Shown: one piece after another, positions 1 to 6,247 of the stretch | Layout of the letters: each line of letters opens with the position of its first letter | How positions within the stretch are numbered: the stretch's first letter is position 1 | From: an uncultured Bacillaceae bacterium | GTDB lineage: Bacteria; Bacillota; Bacilli; Bacillales; Cytobacillaceae | Assembly (NCBI GenBank): GCA_937995745.1 | Contig: CALKIU010000086.1 | Span: forward strand, 1 to 8,189 | DNA length: 8,189 bases | Direction: 5' to 3' | Program-made: the position numbers and the translations under genes | The notes under the pieces: generated by a model | Seen by the model: only the letters and a program-made list of their open reading frames with translations | The model's database searches: none | Told to the model about the DNA's origin: nothing

Positions 1-117
1 ATTGTCATACTAGCCGTCGTCTGTTTGCCCGGCTTCTTTTTTACTCCCGCATGCTCCCAAAAGTAAAACAGCAGTCAATAACGCCGCCATTGCCAACCAT
101 TTTTTCTTTAAGGACAT
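1..117 (-). pseudogene. Truncated lipoprotein gene, N-terminal part only
   Basis: Reading leftward from an ATG at 117-115, the product begins with a typical lipoprotein signal peptide: a KKK charged start, a hydrophobic stretch, and the lipobox LGAC with the lipidated cysteine at residue 23, followed by a charged linker. A good ribosome binding site (GGAGG, 7 bases before the ATG) supports the start. The frame meets TAG at 12-10, after 35 codons, just where a mature lipoprotein would begin. Only nine bases lie beyond it in this window, so I cannot tell whether coding sequence continues. It is either a gene broken by a nonsense mutation or a genuine tiny lipoprotein; I favour the former. The substrate or family cannot be named from so short a piece. 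Confidence 0.6.
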
Positions 118-173
118 GTCCTGACCTCCATCTCTGTTTTTTTACACCAACATAGGATAAAAGCACTATGAAC

Positions 174-179
174 ATTATA
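174..179 (-). promoter_or_regulatory. Possible -10 box of the lipoprotein gene
   Basis: The minus strand reads TATAAT here, about 57 bases upstream of the lipoprotein ATG. No good -35 box sits 16-18 bases upstream of it, so the call rests on the -10 alone. Confidence 0.25.
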
Positions 180-428
180 ACACTTTTAAAGGAAGAAGTT
201 TGATGGTTTTCCAGATTTATCTATGATTTTTTCTTGTCAGATTTTCTTTGTATGGTCGGCACAAGAGCCGGATAACTATTTGTGCAAAATATATTAGATT
301 ATATAAATCTTTTTCAATAAAGTTTTCAAGGTATTGTCAGCCGGAACAAACTGTAAAGAAAGAATTAGGGAATGAAGGGTTAACAGAGATGTGAGTGCAT
401 AGCGCATAAATTTGGTAAATATTTTACA

Positions 429-473
429 TTTGGCATATATTTTACATTTAAAAATTGTCAAACAAATGCCAAA
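429..473. repeat. Inverted repeat TTTGGCAT / ATGCCAAA
   Basis: TTTGGCAT (429-436) and ATGCCAAA (466-473) are perfect 8-base inverted arms separated by 29 bases. They straddle the possible -35 element at 455-460. The arrangement resembles a looped or two-site operator, but no known regulator motif is recognised. Confidence 0.4.
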
Positions 474-488
474 GTTTTCTATTATAAT
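455..488 (+). promoter_or_regulatory. Possible promoter of the kinase operon
   Basis: TTGTCA (455-460) resembles a sigma-A -35 box. TATTAT (480-485) overlaps TATAAT (483-488). The spacing is 19 bases to TATTAT or 22 to TATAAT, longer than the preferred 17, so this would be a weak or activator-dependent promoter. If used, it would give the kinase mRNA a leader of about 270 bases. No better promoter is visible closer to the gene. Confidence 0.3.
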
Positions 489-528
489 GTTATTAAAGGA
501 GCAACATTTTTTTACGATATGTAGAGTT

Positions 529-590
529 ATATGCCATCGCTTTCAGGATGCCGGGGAAGAGCAGGCAAAGTGTTCTCTGCTAAGGCATAT
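529..590 (+). promoter_or_regulatory. Possible structured leader RNA upstream of the kinase gene
   Basis: ATATGCC (529-535) pairs perfectly with GGCATAT (584-590). Inside, AGCAG (560-564) pairs with CTGCT (577-581) around a 12-base loop. A second ATGCC (548-552) can compete for the same GGCAT, so two alternative folds are possible. I looked for consensus cores of c-di-GMP, TPP, SAM, cobalamin, fluoride and T-box leaders and found none. It could be an unassigned cis-regulatory RNA or simply chance pairing. Confidence 0.25.
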
Positions 591-765
591 GCATTTGGAG
601 GCAAAACCCTTTTTATCATTTTCAAAGGAGGTTATGCAATCCGATATAAAAAAAGTAGACATTTATTCAAACCGCGGAGTGTAGTTTTTGTGGAACGGGA
701 AATGTATGGGACACAGTTTTGAGGGCATGAAAGGTTGGGTTAAAAACTAGAAAGGATAATTTTAT

Positions 766-3306
766 ATGGGATTAAGAGTGGACTATTTAAGTAAACAGTT
801 GAATATTCCCGTCGAGCAGTTAATATCAAAAATTAAAGATTTTGGGATCAAAACTCATATTGACGAGGAAACAGAATTAACTGAGGAAGAATTAAGAGAA
901 TTATATCATGTCATGTTTGAGACAAACGACAGTGAAAAATTTAAAAAATTTATGAATTATATGGACTTTATTATTGGGGACAGTGACATCATTTTTATTG
1001 ATACAAGTTCCTTGCTGCAAGAATCAAGTGAACAGTTTTTAGAACGGCTGGCTTCTCTTTTAAAAAAGCATGATAAAAAGCTGGCGTTACCTTACAAAGT
1101 ATATGAAGAAATTGAAAAGCACCGTCAAAATACAGAAAAAAAGGAACTTTCCAGACTTGCTGTGAAGGCTTTGAATCAACTTGTTCAGATTCAACAAGAT
1201 GGGTATCTGGAGATTTATGGCGATGAAGCAATCGACAATTTTGCTGATAATGTATTTATGACTCAGATTTCAAGATTAAGAATTAAATACAAGGTTCTTT
1301 TAATTACGAATGATATCAAACTTGGTCAAGATATTTTAATGTTCAACCAATCCCAGTCGGTGAAAGGGAAAAACATCCATGTCCAGAAAGTCGATCGGTC
1401 TGGTTTTCTTCGAAGGATCCGCCTCAACACAGAAAAGAATCCCTCTTCTTTCAACAAAGAGGAATCAATAAAAATCCCTGAGGACGAAAAGTTTAAGTTG
1501 GCCACTTCCTTAGTTGCCATCTCTCACAGGCTTTTACCAATAACAAAAGAAGTGTCAGAGGGAGATATTGTTTATACGGATCAACGGACTCCCGTTCTTT
1601 TAAAAGAAACGCTTGGCAGCGGCGGAGAAGGTTATGTCTACGCAACGGATGATGAACAAATCGTTGCCAAAATTTACAAAAAAGAAAAATTGACCCTTGA
1701 AAAATATGAAAAATTGAAGTTGATGGTGAGTAAGAAAATCAAATGCGACGGGATTTGTTACCCTATTTCAATTCTCTATAATGATGTAAATGAATTTATT
1801 GGATATACGATGCCAAAAGCAAAAGGGAAAGAACTAAAAAACTTTTTATTTATTCCCAAAAAGGTTTTTCAAAGCCGGAATCCGGATTGGACACGTAAGG
1901 ATTTGGTTCAGTTAACCATTACCATTCTCGAGAAAATTGAGTTTTTGCATAAACGCAACATTATCCTGGGGGATATTAACCCTTTTAACATCCTTGTTGT
2001 CTCACCGACGGAGGTCTATTTTGTCGACGTGGACAGTTATCAGGTTGAAGGGTTTCCTTGTCCGGTCGGTACGGACAATTTCACTGCTCCGGAGATTCAA
2101 GGGAAGAACTTCAAGGACTTTTTGCGTTCTTTTGGAAATGAATATTTTGCCGTTGCGACGTTAATTTTCAGCATCTTGTTTATGGGAAAATCGCCCTATA
2201 GCCAGACAGGCGGCGATACAAACGCGGAAAATATTAAAGCGATGGATTTCCCCTATTCTTACGGACGGGAAGAACGGGCGGAAAATACACCGAAGGGCCA
2301 ATGGCGCTATATTTGGAGCAATTTGCCTTATCGGGTAAAGGAAGCTTTATATCAAACCTTCCAAAAAGGGCAACCCCATTCCACGGAGGAAAACAGGCTG
2401 ACCACCTCCCAATGGTTAAGCATTATGAAAAAATACTACCGCGATTTAGATTCCGGCAAATTACTGAAACAAGATGAAATGGCCAATGAAATTTTTCCAA
2501 ACCGTTTTAAAATGATTGGCGATTCAAAGAAAAATTTACAAAATTGCTCACTTTGTCACAAGGATTATCAGAAATGGCAATTAACGAACGGTATTTGCCG
2601 CGAGTGCCTGTTGAAAGGCGAAGAATATGAATGCGCCCGCTGCGGCAAAGAACTCATTTTTACAAATTATGAAAAATACGTCCGGAAAATGACGAAGAGA
2701 TTTGAATACTGCAAGGACTGTAACACTTACTACAGAAGTATTTATCAATACCGCATTTGTACGGACTGCGGACAGCAATTTGAAATTACCTACTGGCAAA
2801 AAGAGTTTTACGACAGCAAAGGATACAACTACCCAAGGAGATGCGCCGACTGTCGAAAATATAACAGACAAAGATCAAGGACAGTCTTTCATGATTTCGG
2901 ATGGCCGGGCCAATCTGCAGGTTCACCAGGGTCATCGACATCGGGGTCATCCGGCAGACGCGGCTGGTGTTATTTGACAACCGTGGCCTGTGAATATTTT
3001 GAGCTTCCGGATGACTGCTATGAGTTAGAAACATTGCGCTTTTACCGGGATCATTGGCTGGCGGGACAAAGCGACGGACCGGCATTGATTGAACAATATT
3101 ATGCGGAAGCGCCGGCAATTGTTCAATGGATCAAAACGAGCGCCAACTATCAGCAAATTTGCGAGGAGATCATGCGTGATTATATTCTTCCTTGCGTTCG
3201 GTTGATTGAAGAACAGCAATACGAACGGTGCAAGGATTTATATATTCAATTATTCACAAAGCTGTCGAAGCGGCAAGAGGAGGAAATGAATAATGGAAAA
3301 AAATGA
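766..3306 (+). CDS. IF2_N-PIN-protein kinase-zinc ribbon multidomain protein
   Basis: This 846-residue regulatory kinase joins several modules. Residues 3-47 resemble the IF2_N helical domain. Residues 75-220 form a PIN-type nuclease fold, with candidate metal ligands D79 (FIDTSSLL), E114/E115, D161 and D183 (LITND). Residues 275-560 are a kinase domain: glycine loop LGSGGEGYVY (283-292), lysine K302 in VAKIY, catalytic D403 and N408 in GDINPFNIL, and DVD (421-423) in place of DFG. Three CxxC pairs-of-pairs follow (594/597-611/614, 623/626-649/652, 665/668-693/696); the last matches the zf-trcl type. A Gly/Ser/Pro linker leads to a CYLTT tail (735-846) of the CFI-box-CTERM kind. The start is supported by AAAGGAT nine bases upstream, and IF2_N begins at once. 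It is the first gene of the operon and overlaps the vWA gene by 14 bases. The kinase resembles E. coli YegI-type partners of vWA and PP2C proteins. RNA cleavage is inferred from the fold only. Confidence 0.85.
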   Translation: MGLRVDYLSKQLNIPVEQLISKIKDFGIKTHIDEETELTEEELRELYHVMFETNDSEKFKKFMNYMDFIIGDSDIIFIDTSSLLQESSEQFLERLASLLKKHDKKLALPYKVYEEIEKHRQNTEKKELSRLAVKALNQLVQIQQDGYLEIYGDEAIDNFADNVFMTQISRLRIKYKVLLITNDIKLGQDILMFNQSQSVKGKNIHVQKVDRSGFLRRIRLNTEKNPSSFNKEESIKIPEDEKFKLATSLVAISHRLLPITKEVSEGDIVYTDQRTPVLLKETLGSGGEGYVYATDDEQIVAKIYKKEKLTLEKYEKLKLMVSKKIKCDGICYPISILYNDVNEFIGYTMPKAKGKELKNFLFIPKKVFQSRNPDWTRKDLVQLTITILEKIEFLHKRNIILGDINPFNILVVSPTEVYFVDVDSYQVEGFPCPVGTDNFTAPEIQGKNFKDFLRSFGNEYFAVATLIFSILFMGKSPYSQTGGDTNAENIKAMDFPYSYGREERAENTPKGQWRYIWSNLPYRVKEALYQTFQKGQPHSTEENRLTTSQWLSIMKKYYRDLDSGKLLKQDEMANEIFPNRFKMIGDSKKNLQNCSLCHKDYQKWQLTNGICRECLLKGEEYECARCGKELIFTNYEKYVRKMTKRFEYCKDCNTYYRSIYQYRICTDCGQQFEITYWQKEFYDSKGYNYPRRCADCRKYNRQRSRTVFHDFGWPGQSAGSPGSSTSGSSGRRGWCYLTTVACEYFELPDDCYELETLRFYRDHWLAGQSDGPALIEQYYAEAPAIVQWIKTSANYQQICEEIMRDYILPCVRLIEEQQYERCKDLYIQLFTKLSKRQEEEMNNGKK

Positions 3307-4060
3307 ATTGATGCGTATGGAGGATTTACTGGATAATCCGACACCGCGGATCCCGATTTGCTTGTGTCTTGATACAAGCGGATCGATGAATAGCGTCATC
3401 GGAGGGGAAACGATTGATACGGGGCAAATCATTTTTGAAGACGGGAAAAGATGGCGTCTTGTCAAAGGGGGCATTTCTGCATTAAGCGAATTGCAGGCGG
3501 GAGTGGAGCATTTTTACCATGCGATTAGTGAAGATGAAGTGGCGAGATATGGTGCGGAAATTTGCGTGGTGACCTTTGATTCAACGGCAAGAACTCTCGT
3601 TGATTATTCTACGATTGATATCCAGCCCAATCCTCCCATACTAAGGGCAAACGGCGACACTTATATGGGAGAAGGCGTGAATTTGGCGCTGGATTTATTG
3701 GAAGAAAGAAAAAACGAATATAAAGAAGCGGGGGTTGACTACTATCAGCCATGGCTTGTTTTAATGACTGACGGCGAGCCGAACGGATCCCCGGCAGAAT
3801 TGGAGCGGGCCATTGCCCGAACAAGAGAGCTGGTCAATAATCGGAAATTGACTGTTTTTCCAATTGGCATTGGACCGAAGGCAGATATGAATGTATTGGC
3901 GAGATTTTCACCGAAGCGTTCTCCGCTCCGTTTAAAAGGATTGAACTTTAAGGAATTCTTTGAATGGTTAAGCCAATCTGTTTCAACCGTCTCACAATCC
4001 ATGCCCGGCGACAGGATCAAACTGGATGTCGAAGGAATCAAGGGTTGGGGAGAAATTTAA
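3293..4060 (+). CDS. TerY/YegL-like von Willebrand factor A domain protein
   Basis: This 255-residue cytosolic vWA protein has no signal peptide or membrane segment. The metal-ion-dependent adhesion site looks complete: DTSGS at 27-31 supplies D27, S29 and S31, T123 lies in GDTYMGEG, and D160 in LMTDGEPNG. The fold ends near residue 235, leaving a short basic and acidic tail. The family (TerY, E. coli YegL) forms a conserved triad with a PP2C phosphatase and a protein kinase, both encoded next to it here, and is thought to act as a metal-dependent scaffold or phosphorylation target. The start has a strong site (AGAGGAGG, nine bases upstream) inside the end of the kinase gene. The 14-base overlap implies translational coupling and matched amounts. 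There is an unusual insertion after the DTSGS motif (about residues 33-52) that TerY relatives often share. Confidence 0.88.
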   Translation: MEKNELMRMEDLLDNPTPRIPICLCLDTSGSMNSVIGGETIDTGQIIFEDGKRWRLVKGGISALSELQAGVEHFYHAISEDEVARYGAEICVVTFDSTARTLVDYSTIDIQPNPPILRANGDTYMGEGVNLALDLLEERKNEYKEAGVDYYQPWLVLMTDGEPNGSPAELERAIARTRELVNNRKLTVFPIGIGPKADMNVLARFSPKRSPLRLKGLNFKEFFEWLSQSVSTVSQSMPGDRIKLDVEGIKGWGEI

Positions 4061-4079
4061 TTAGTCAGGGGAAAGTCAT

Positions 4080-5084
4080 ATGTGGAGCATAATTGGTACT
4101 GCTGTTTGCGGCCGGGGGCATGAAAGGAAAAATGTCCCGGTCCAGGATAAAATATATTTCCAAAAAGGGGAAACAACTGTCATTGCCCTCGCCGATGGTG
4201 CGGGCAGCGCGAGGTTGTCCCATTTCGGGGCGGAAAAAGCGGTGGAGACTGTCTGCCGCCTTTTACAAAACCATTTTGACCAAATTTTTCATACCGGCGA
4301 TGTCACGAATGCGCAGCAATTCATTATGAATGAAATCCTTCTGCAGCTTGATGCGTTGAGTTCTGTCCATCAAGAGCCGGTTTCTGAGTTTGCCTCGACT
4401 TTGTTGGCTGTTGCGGTAAAAAATAACCAAGTGCTCGTCGTGCATCTTGGCGACGGAGAGATTGGGGCCATCAAGAATGGCGAAATGAAAGTCCTTTCCA
4501 CCTCGGATAACGGCGAATACGCCAATGCGACTTTTTTTACCACCTCGGCAAACGCAACGAAGCAATTGAAGCTGTTTAAAAGCAGCGCGGGGGAGCAGTT
4601 TTCGGCGTTTTTCTTAATGTCGGACGGGGCTGCGCACAGTCTTTTTTCGAAAAGGGACCATAAATTTTCCCCTTTTATTGAAAAATTGGCCGCGCAATCG
4701 AAGGTTCACAGAGAAGAAGTGTTAAACCGCTTGTTGACGGAGAGTTTTGAAAAACTCGTTAAACAGAGAACAAACGATGACTGCTCGCTGATTATGATGA
4801 CAGCGATTGAGGAAGTGCCCGGTTATTTAAAGTTAAGTCAAGCCGATAAGGAGTTGATTTTTTCAGCCTTAAAAAGCCCAAAGCATTGCTCTATTAGAAA
4901 ATGGGACTCGATCGTCGAAATCTTAAAGACTCCCTCCACGTTCAGCCAGATTGTAAAAAAAATGCATCTGCGCAAGCCAAGTTTGAAGGCCAATTTGCGG
5001 GCCTTGGAGTCTTTCGGTTTTATAAAATATGAACATCGAAAATATTATCTTGTTGAAACGAGTGGCACCGTGAATGAAAATTAA
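4080..5084 (+). CDS. PP2C-family serine/threonine phosphatase with C-terminal winged helix
   Basis: The 334-residue protein begins with a PP2C domain (about 1-245). The metal-binding acids are visible: D23 in VQDK, D39 in the hallmark LADGAGSA, D182 in FLMSDGA, and D233/D234 in TNDDCS. HLGDGEIGA marks the central strand. It should remove phosphate from Ser/Thr residues, most likely reversing the kinase encoded two genes upstream; E. coli YegK/PphC is the analogous partner of YegL and YegI. Residues 255-328 look like a winged helix-turn-helix, with a recognition-helix-like stretch at about 288-314 and a basic wing ending in YYLVE. This suggests DNA binding or dimerisation and is not part of a minimal PP2C. 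The start has AGGGG eight bases upstream and lies 19 bases after the vWA stop. The gene overlaps the next by 11 bases. Confidence 0.88.
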   Translation: MWSIIGTAVCGRGHERKNVPVQDKIYFQKGETTVIALADGAGSARLSHFGAEKAVETVCRLLQNHFDQIFHTGDVTNAQQFIMNEILLQLDALSSVHQEPVSEFASTLLAVAVKNNQVLVVHLGDGEIGAIKNGEMKVLSTSDNGEYANATFFTTSANATKQLKLFKSSAGEQFSAFFLMSDGAAHSLFSKRDHKFSPFIEKLAAQSKVHREEVLNRLLTESFEKLVKQRTNDDCSLIMMTAIEEVPGYLKLSQADKELIFSALKSPKHCSIRKWDSIVEILKTPSTFSQIVKKMHLRKPSLKANLRALESFGFIKYEHRKYYLVETSGTVNEN

Positions 5085-5760
5085 GACAAGAAGGTTCGTA
5101 AATCCCCGGTTCGGCGTCCTTGATGTTGCGGGGGAAGTTTTGAAACTTGAGGCGAGCGAAGCGGATGGCGGCAAAAAGATCTCCACGTTTCTAATGGCGA
5201 GTCCTGACATCCGGTTAAAGGTCAGGGAGGATGTGATTCGCCTCTCGTTGTCCCCTGATTTGCAGACGATTGATGAACTGAGCGTGGCGATCGGCGATTA
5301 TGAATATTGTGCGGCGGGCCTGGAGGGGATTTCCGACCTGCTATCGGTCATTAAGGCGCTGGATATCAGGGATTATTGGACAAAACCGGATTTGAATTTT
5401 CTGTTGTACACGTTTATTAAGTTTTCTGTCTGTATTTTGACTGCTGAGAAGACGCGTGAATATTGCAACACCCATGAGGAAGCGACAGGCGAAACATGTA
5501 AATACTTTGACAAGCAAAGACAACTGGCCATGTTGCTGAATCATATGCTCGAGTCCTGCCACATCCAGTATTCAAACTACGTCCATACTCAGCGGGCTCA
5601 ATACTTGTTGCTCCTCGGACTAAACCCGAAGGAAACCTACACAACCGAACAAATAAAAACAGTAGGGAAAAAATGGATGAAACTCATCCACCCCGACGCA
5701 GAACTCGGAAATGACGAACTCTTCAAAAACATCAACCAAGCCGTCACATATCTAAAATAA
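5074..5760 (+). CDS. Unknown domain fused to a C-terminal J-domain (DnaJ-like)
   Basis: The 228-residue product ends in a J-domain-like segment (about 172-228). LLLGLNPKETYTTEQI resembles helices I-II, KKWMKLIHPD carries the diagnostic HPD at 206-208, and FKNINQAVTYLK matches the last helix. HPD is what stimulates Hsp70 (DnaK) ATPase, so this is probably a co-chaperone that brings DnaK to the other operon products. Residues 1-170 match no family I know. They are mixed beta then alpha, with scattered cysteines and no membrane segment. A J-domain at the C-terminus is the reverse of classical DnaJ. The ATG lies within the phosphatase stop region (11-base overlap) and has only a weak ribosome binding site, so translation probably depends on coupling. 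The last 120 coding bases are strikingly T-poor compared with the rest. It is the last gene of the operon. Confidence 0.8.
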   Translation: MKIKTRRFVNPRFGVLDVAGEVLKLEASEADGGKKISTFLMASPDIRLKVREDVIRLSLSPDLQTIDELSVAIGDYEYCAAGLEGISDLLSVIKALDIRDYWTKPDLNFLLYTFIKFSVCILTAEKTREYCNTHEEATGETCKYFDKQRQLAMLLNHMLESCHIQYSNYVHTQRAQYLLLLGLNPKETYTTEQIKTVGKKWMKLIHPDAELGNDELFKNINQAVTYLK

Positions 5761-5763
5761 GTT

Positions 5764-5926
5764 GGGACAGGGGGACAGGTTCAGCGTCCCACCAAATTTT
5801 GGGTATTGATGAAGCTGGTGGTGGCGGGACGCGGGGATGGGACAAGGGGACAGGTTTGGTGTCCCACCAAATTTTGGATGGTGAGACGTGGGTGGTGGGA
5901 CGCGGGGACAGGCGCCGCGTCCCGCC
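5764..5926. repeat. Cluster of three REP-like GGGGACAGG...GTCCC palindromes
   Basis: Three imperfect copies follow the operon. GGGAC and GTCCC arms lie at 5772-5776/5786-5790, 5847-5851/5861-5865 and 5905-5909/5919-5923. Copies 1 and 2 are each followed by the perfect mini-palindrome CCAAATTTTGG (5792-5802, 5867-5877) and lie 75 bases apart; copy 3 is 58 bases further. Each is preceded by an extra GGGAC. A fourth, partial copy lies at 6949-7002. This resembles repetitive extragenic palindromes mobilised by IS200-like REP-associated transposases, but no transposase gene is in the window. The unequal spacing and short units argue against CRISPR. Confidence 0.75.
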
Positions 5927-5934
5927 ATTTTTTT
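5894..5934 (+). terminator. Intrinsic terminator of the kinase operon, made from a REP-like palindrome
   Basis: GGTGGGACGCGG (5894-5905) pairs with CCGCGTCCCGCC (5915-5926) over 12 bases, with one G-T pair, around a nine-base loop. A run of seven T (5928-5934) follows almost at once. It lies 133 bases after the J-domain gene, and no hairpin with a T run is seen in between. It is the third REP-like copy, so the repeat appears to serve as the terminator. Confidence 0.8.
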
Positions 5935-6247
5935 ACAATTAATAAGCATACGATCCAGCTGGAGTGCCAGCCCTTATAAACTTTGCAGGGCTTTTGTGGA
6001 GAACGTTCCACTTTTAAGCGGGGAAACAAATTAATGGCTTCGAGCCGGGAGTCGGAACGAAAAAATTTGAAACGAGAGCGGAAACCTAAAAAGAAAAACG
6101 GCCGGCGCTCATTCACTCCGGACCGAATCTTGCCAAACGGCAAACGCGCAAAGCATGGGCGTCTGGCCGGTTTTTCCATAAAATTGGTTTTGAAGAGAGG
6201 GGGGAGCCTTGATAGGTTTCCCCTGTTTATTTTTGCCAGTAGTTGGA
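5935..6247. other. Gene-free convergent spacer with stem-loops
   Basis: Between the plus-strand operon and the minus-strand gene I see no supported gene. Frames at 5983-6264 (plus) and 5781-6179 (minus) give basic, low-complexity products without a correctly placed ribosome binding site. A small hairpin AGCCCT/AGGGCT (5969-5974/5987-5992) ends in four T. A larger fold at 6094-6175 is listed separately. Confidence 0.55.
6094..6175. terminator. Possible bidirectional terminator or structured element
   Basis: AAAAACGGCC (6094-6103) pairs with GGCCGGTTTTT (6165-6175), with one A-G mismatch. The 5-base core is CGGCC/GGCCG. Inside, TTGCC (6130-6134) pairs with GGCAA (6139-6143) around AAAC. T runs appear at the 3' end on both strands, which suits a spacer between convergent genes. 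The 61-base interior makes it an unusual terminator; it might be a small mobile palindrome instead. Confidence 0.3.

Larger units (their letters stand above)
118..765. other. 648-base spacer without a convincing gene
   Basis: This AT-rich spacer separates the divergent lipoprotein remnant from the kinase operon. Short open frames exist (412-684, 531-722), but none has a correctly spaced ribosome binding site or a recognisable product. It contains a twice-repeated TATTTTACATTT (420-431 and 438-449), an inverted repeat across a possible promoter, and a possible folded leader (529-590). These are listed separately. A ribosome-binding-site-like AAAGGAGG at 625-632 lies only two bases before an ATG that opens a 16-codon frame ending at 684. 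That spacing is too short for normal initiation. Confidence 0.6.

Noticed and set aside
529..640. Known riboswitch (c-di-GMP, T-box, fluoride, TPP, SAM, cobalamin)
   Set aside because: Isolated GCAAA and GGAGG pieces suggested a riboswitch, but the conserved cores and their order are absent.
412..684. 90-codon open frame in the leader
   Set aside because: It has no ribosome binding site before its ATG. The product has no recognisable domain, and the frame covers the inverted repeat and promoter-like elements.
531..722. 63-codon open frame upstream of the kinase
   Set aside because: It has no ribosome binding site, and its ATG lies within the stem of the possible leader hairpin. The product is not recognisable.
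2786..3118. 110-codon minus-strand frame inside the kinase gene
   Set aside because: It is opposite a strongly supported domain (zinc ribbon and CYLTT tail) and has no start signals.
766..5760. Tellurium-resistance operon
   Set aside because: Only the regulatory triad resembles ter-associated genes. No TerD-, TerC- or TerB-like protein is present in the window.
5764..5926. CRISPR array
   Set aside because: The repeated units are short and unequally spaced (75 and 58 bases), with related sequence between them and no cas genes. They fit REP-like palindromes better.
5781..6179. 132-codon minus-strand frame
   Set aside because: It runs through the REP-like repeats and the operon terminator, has no supported start, and gives a low-complexity basic product.
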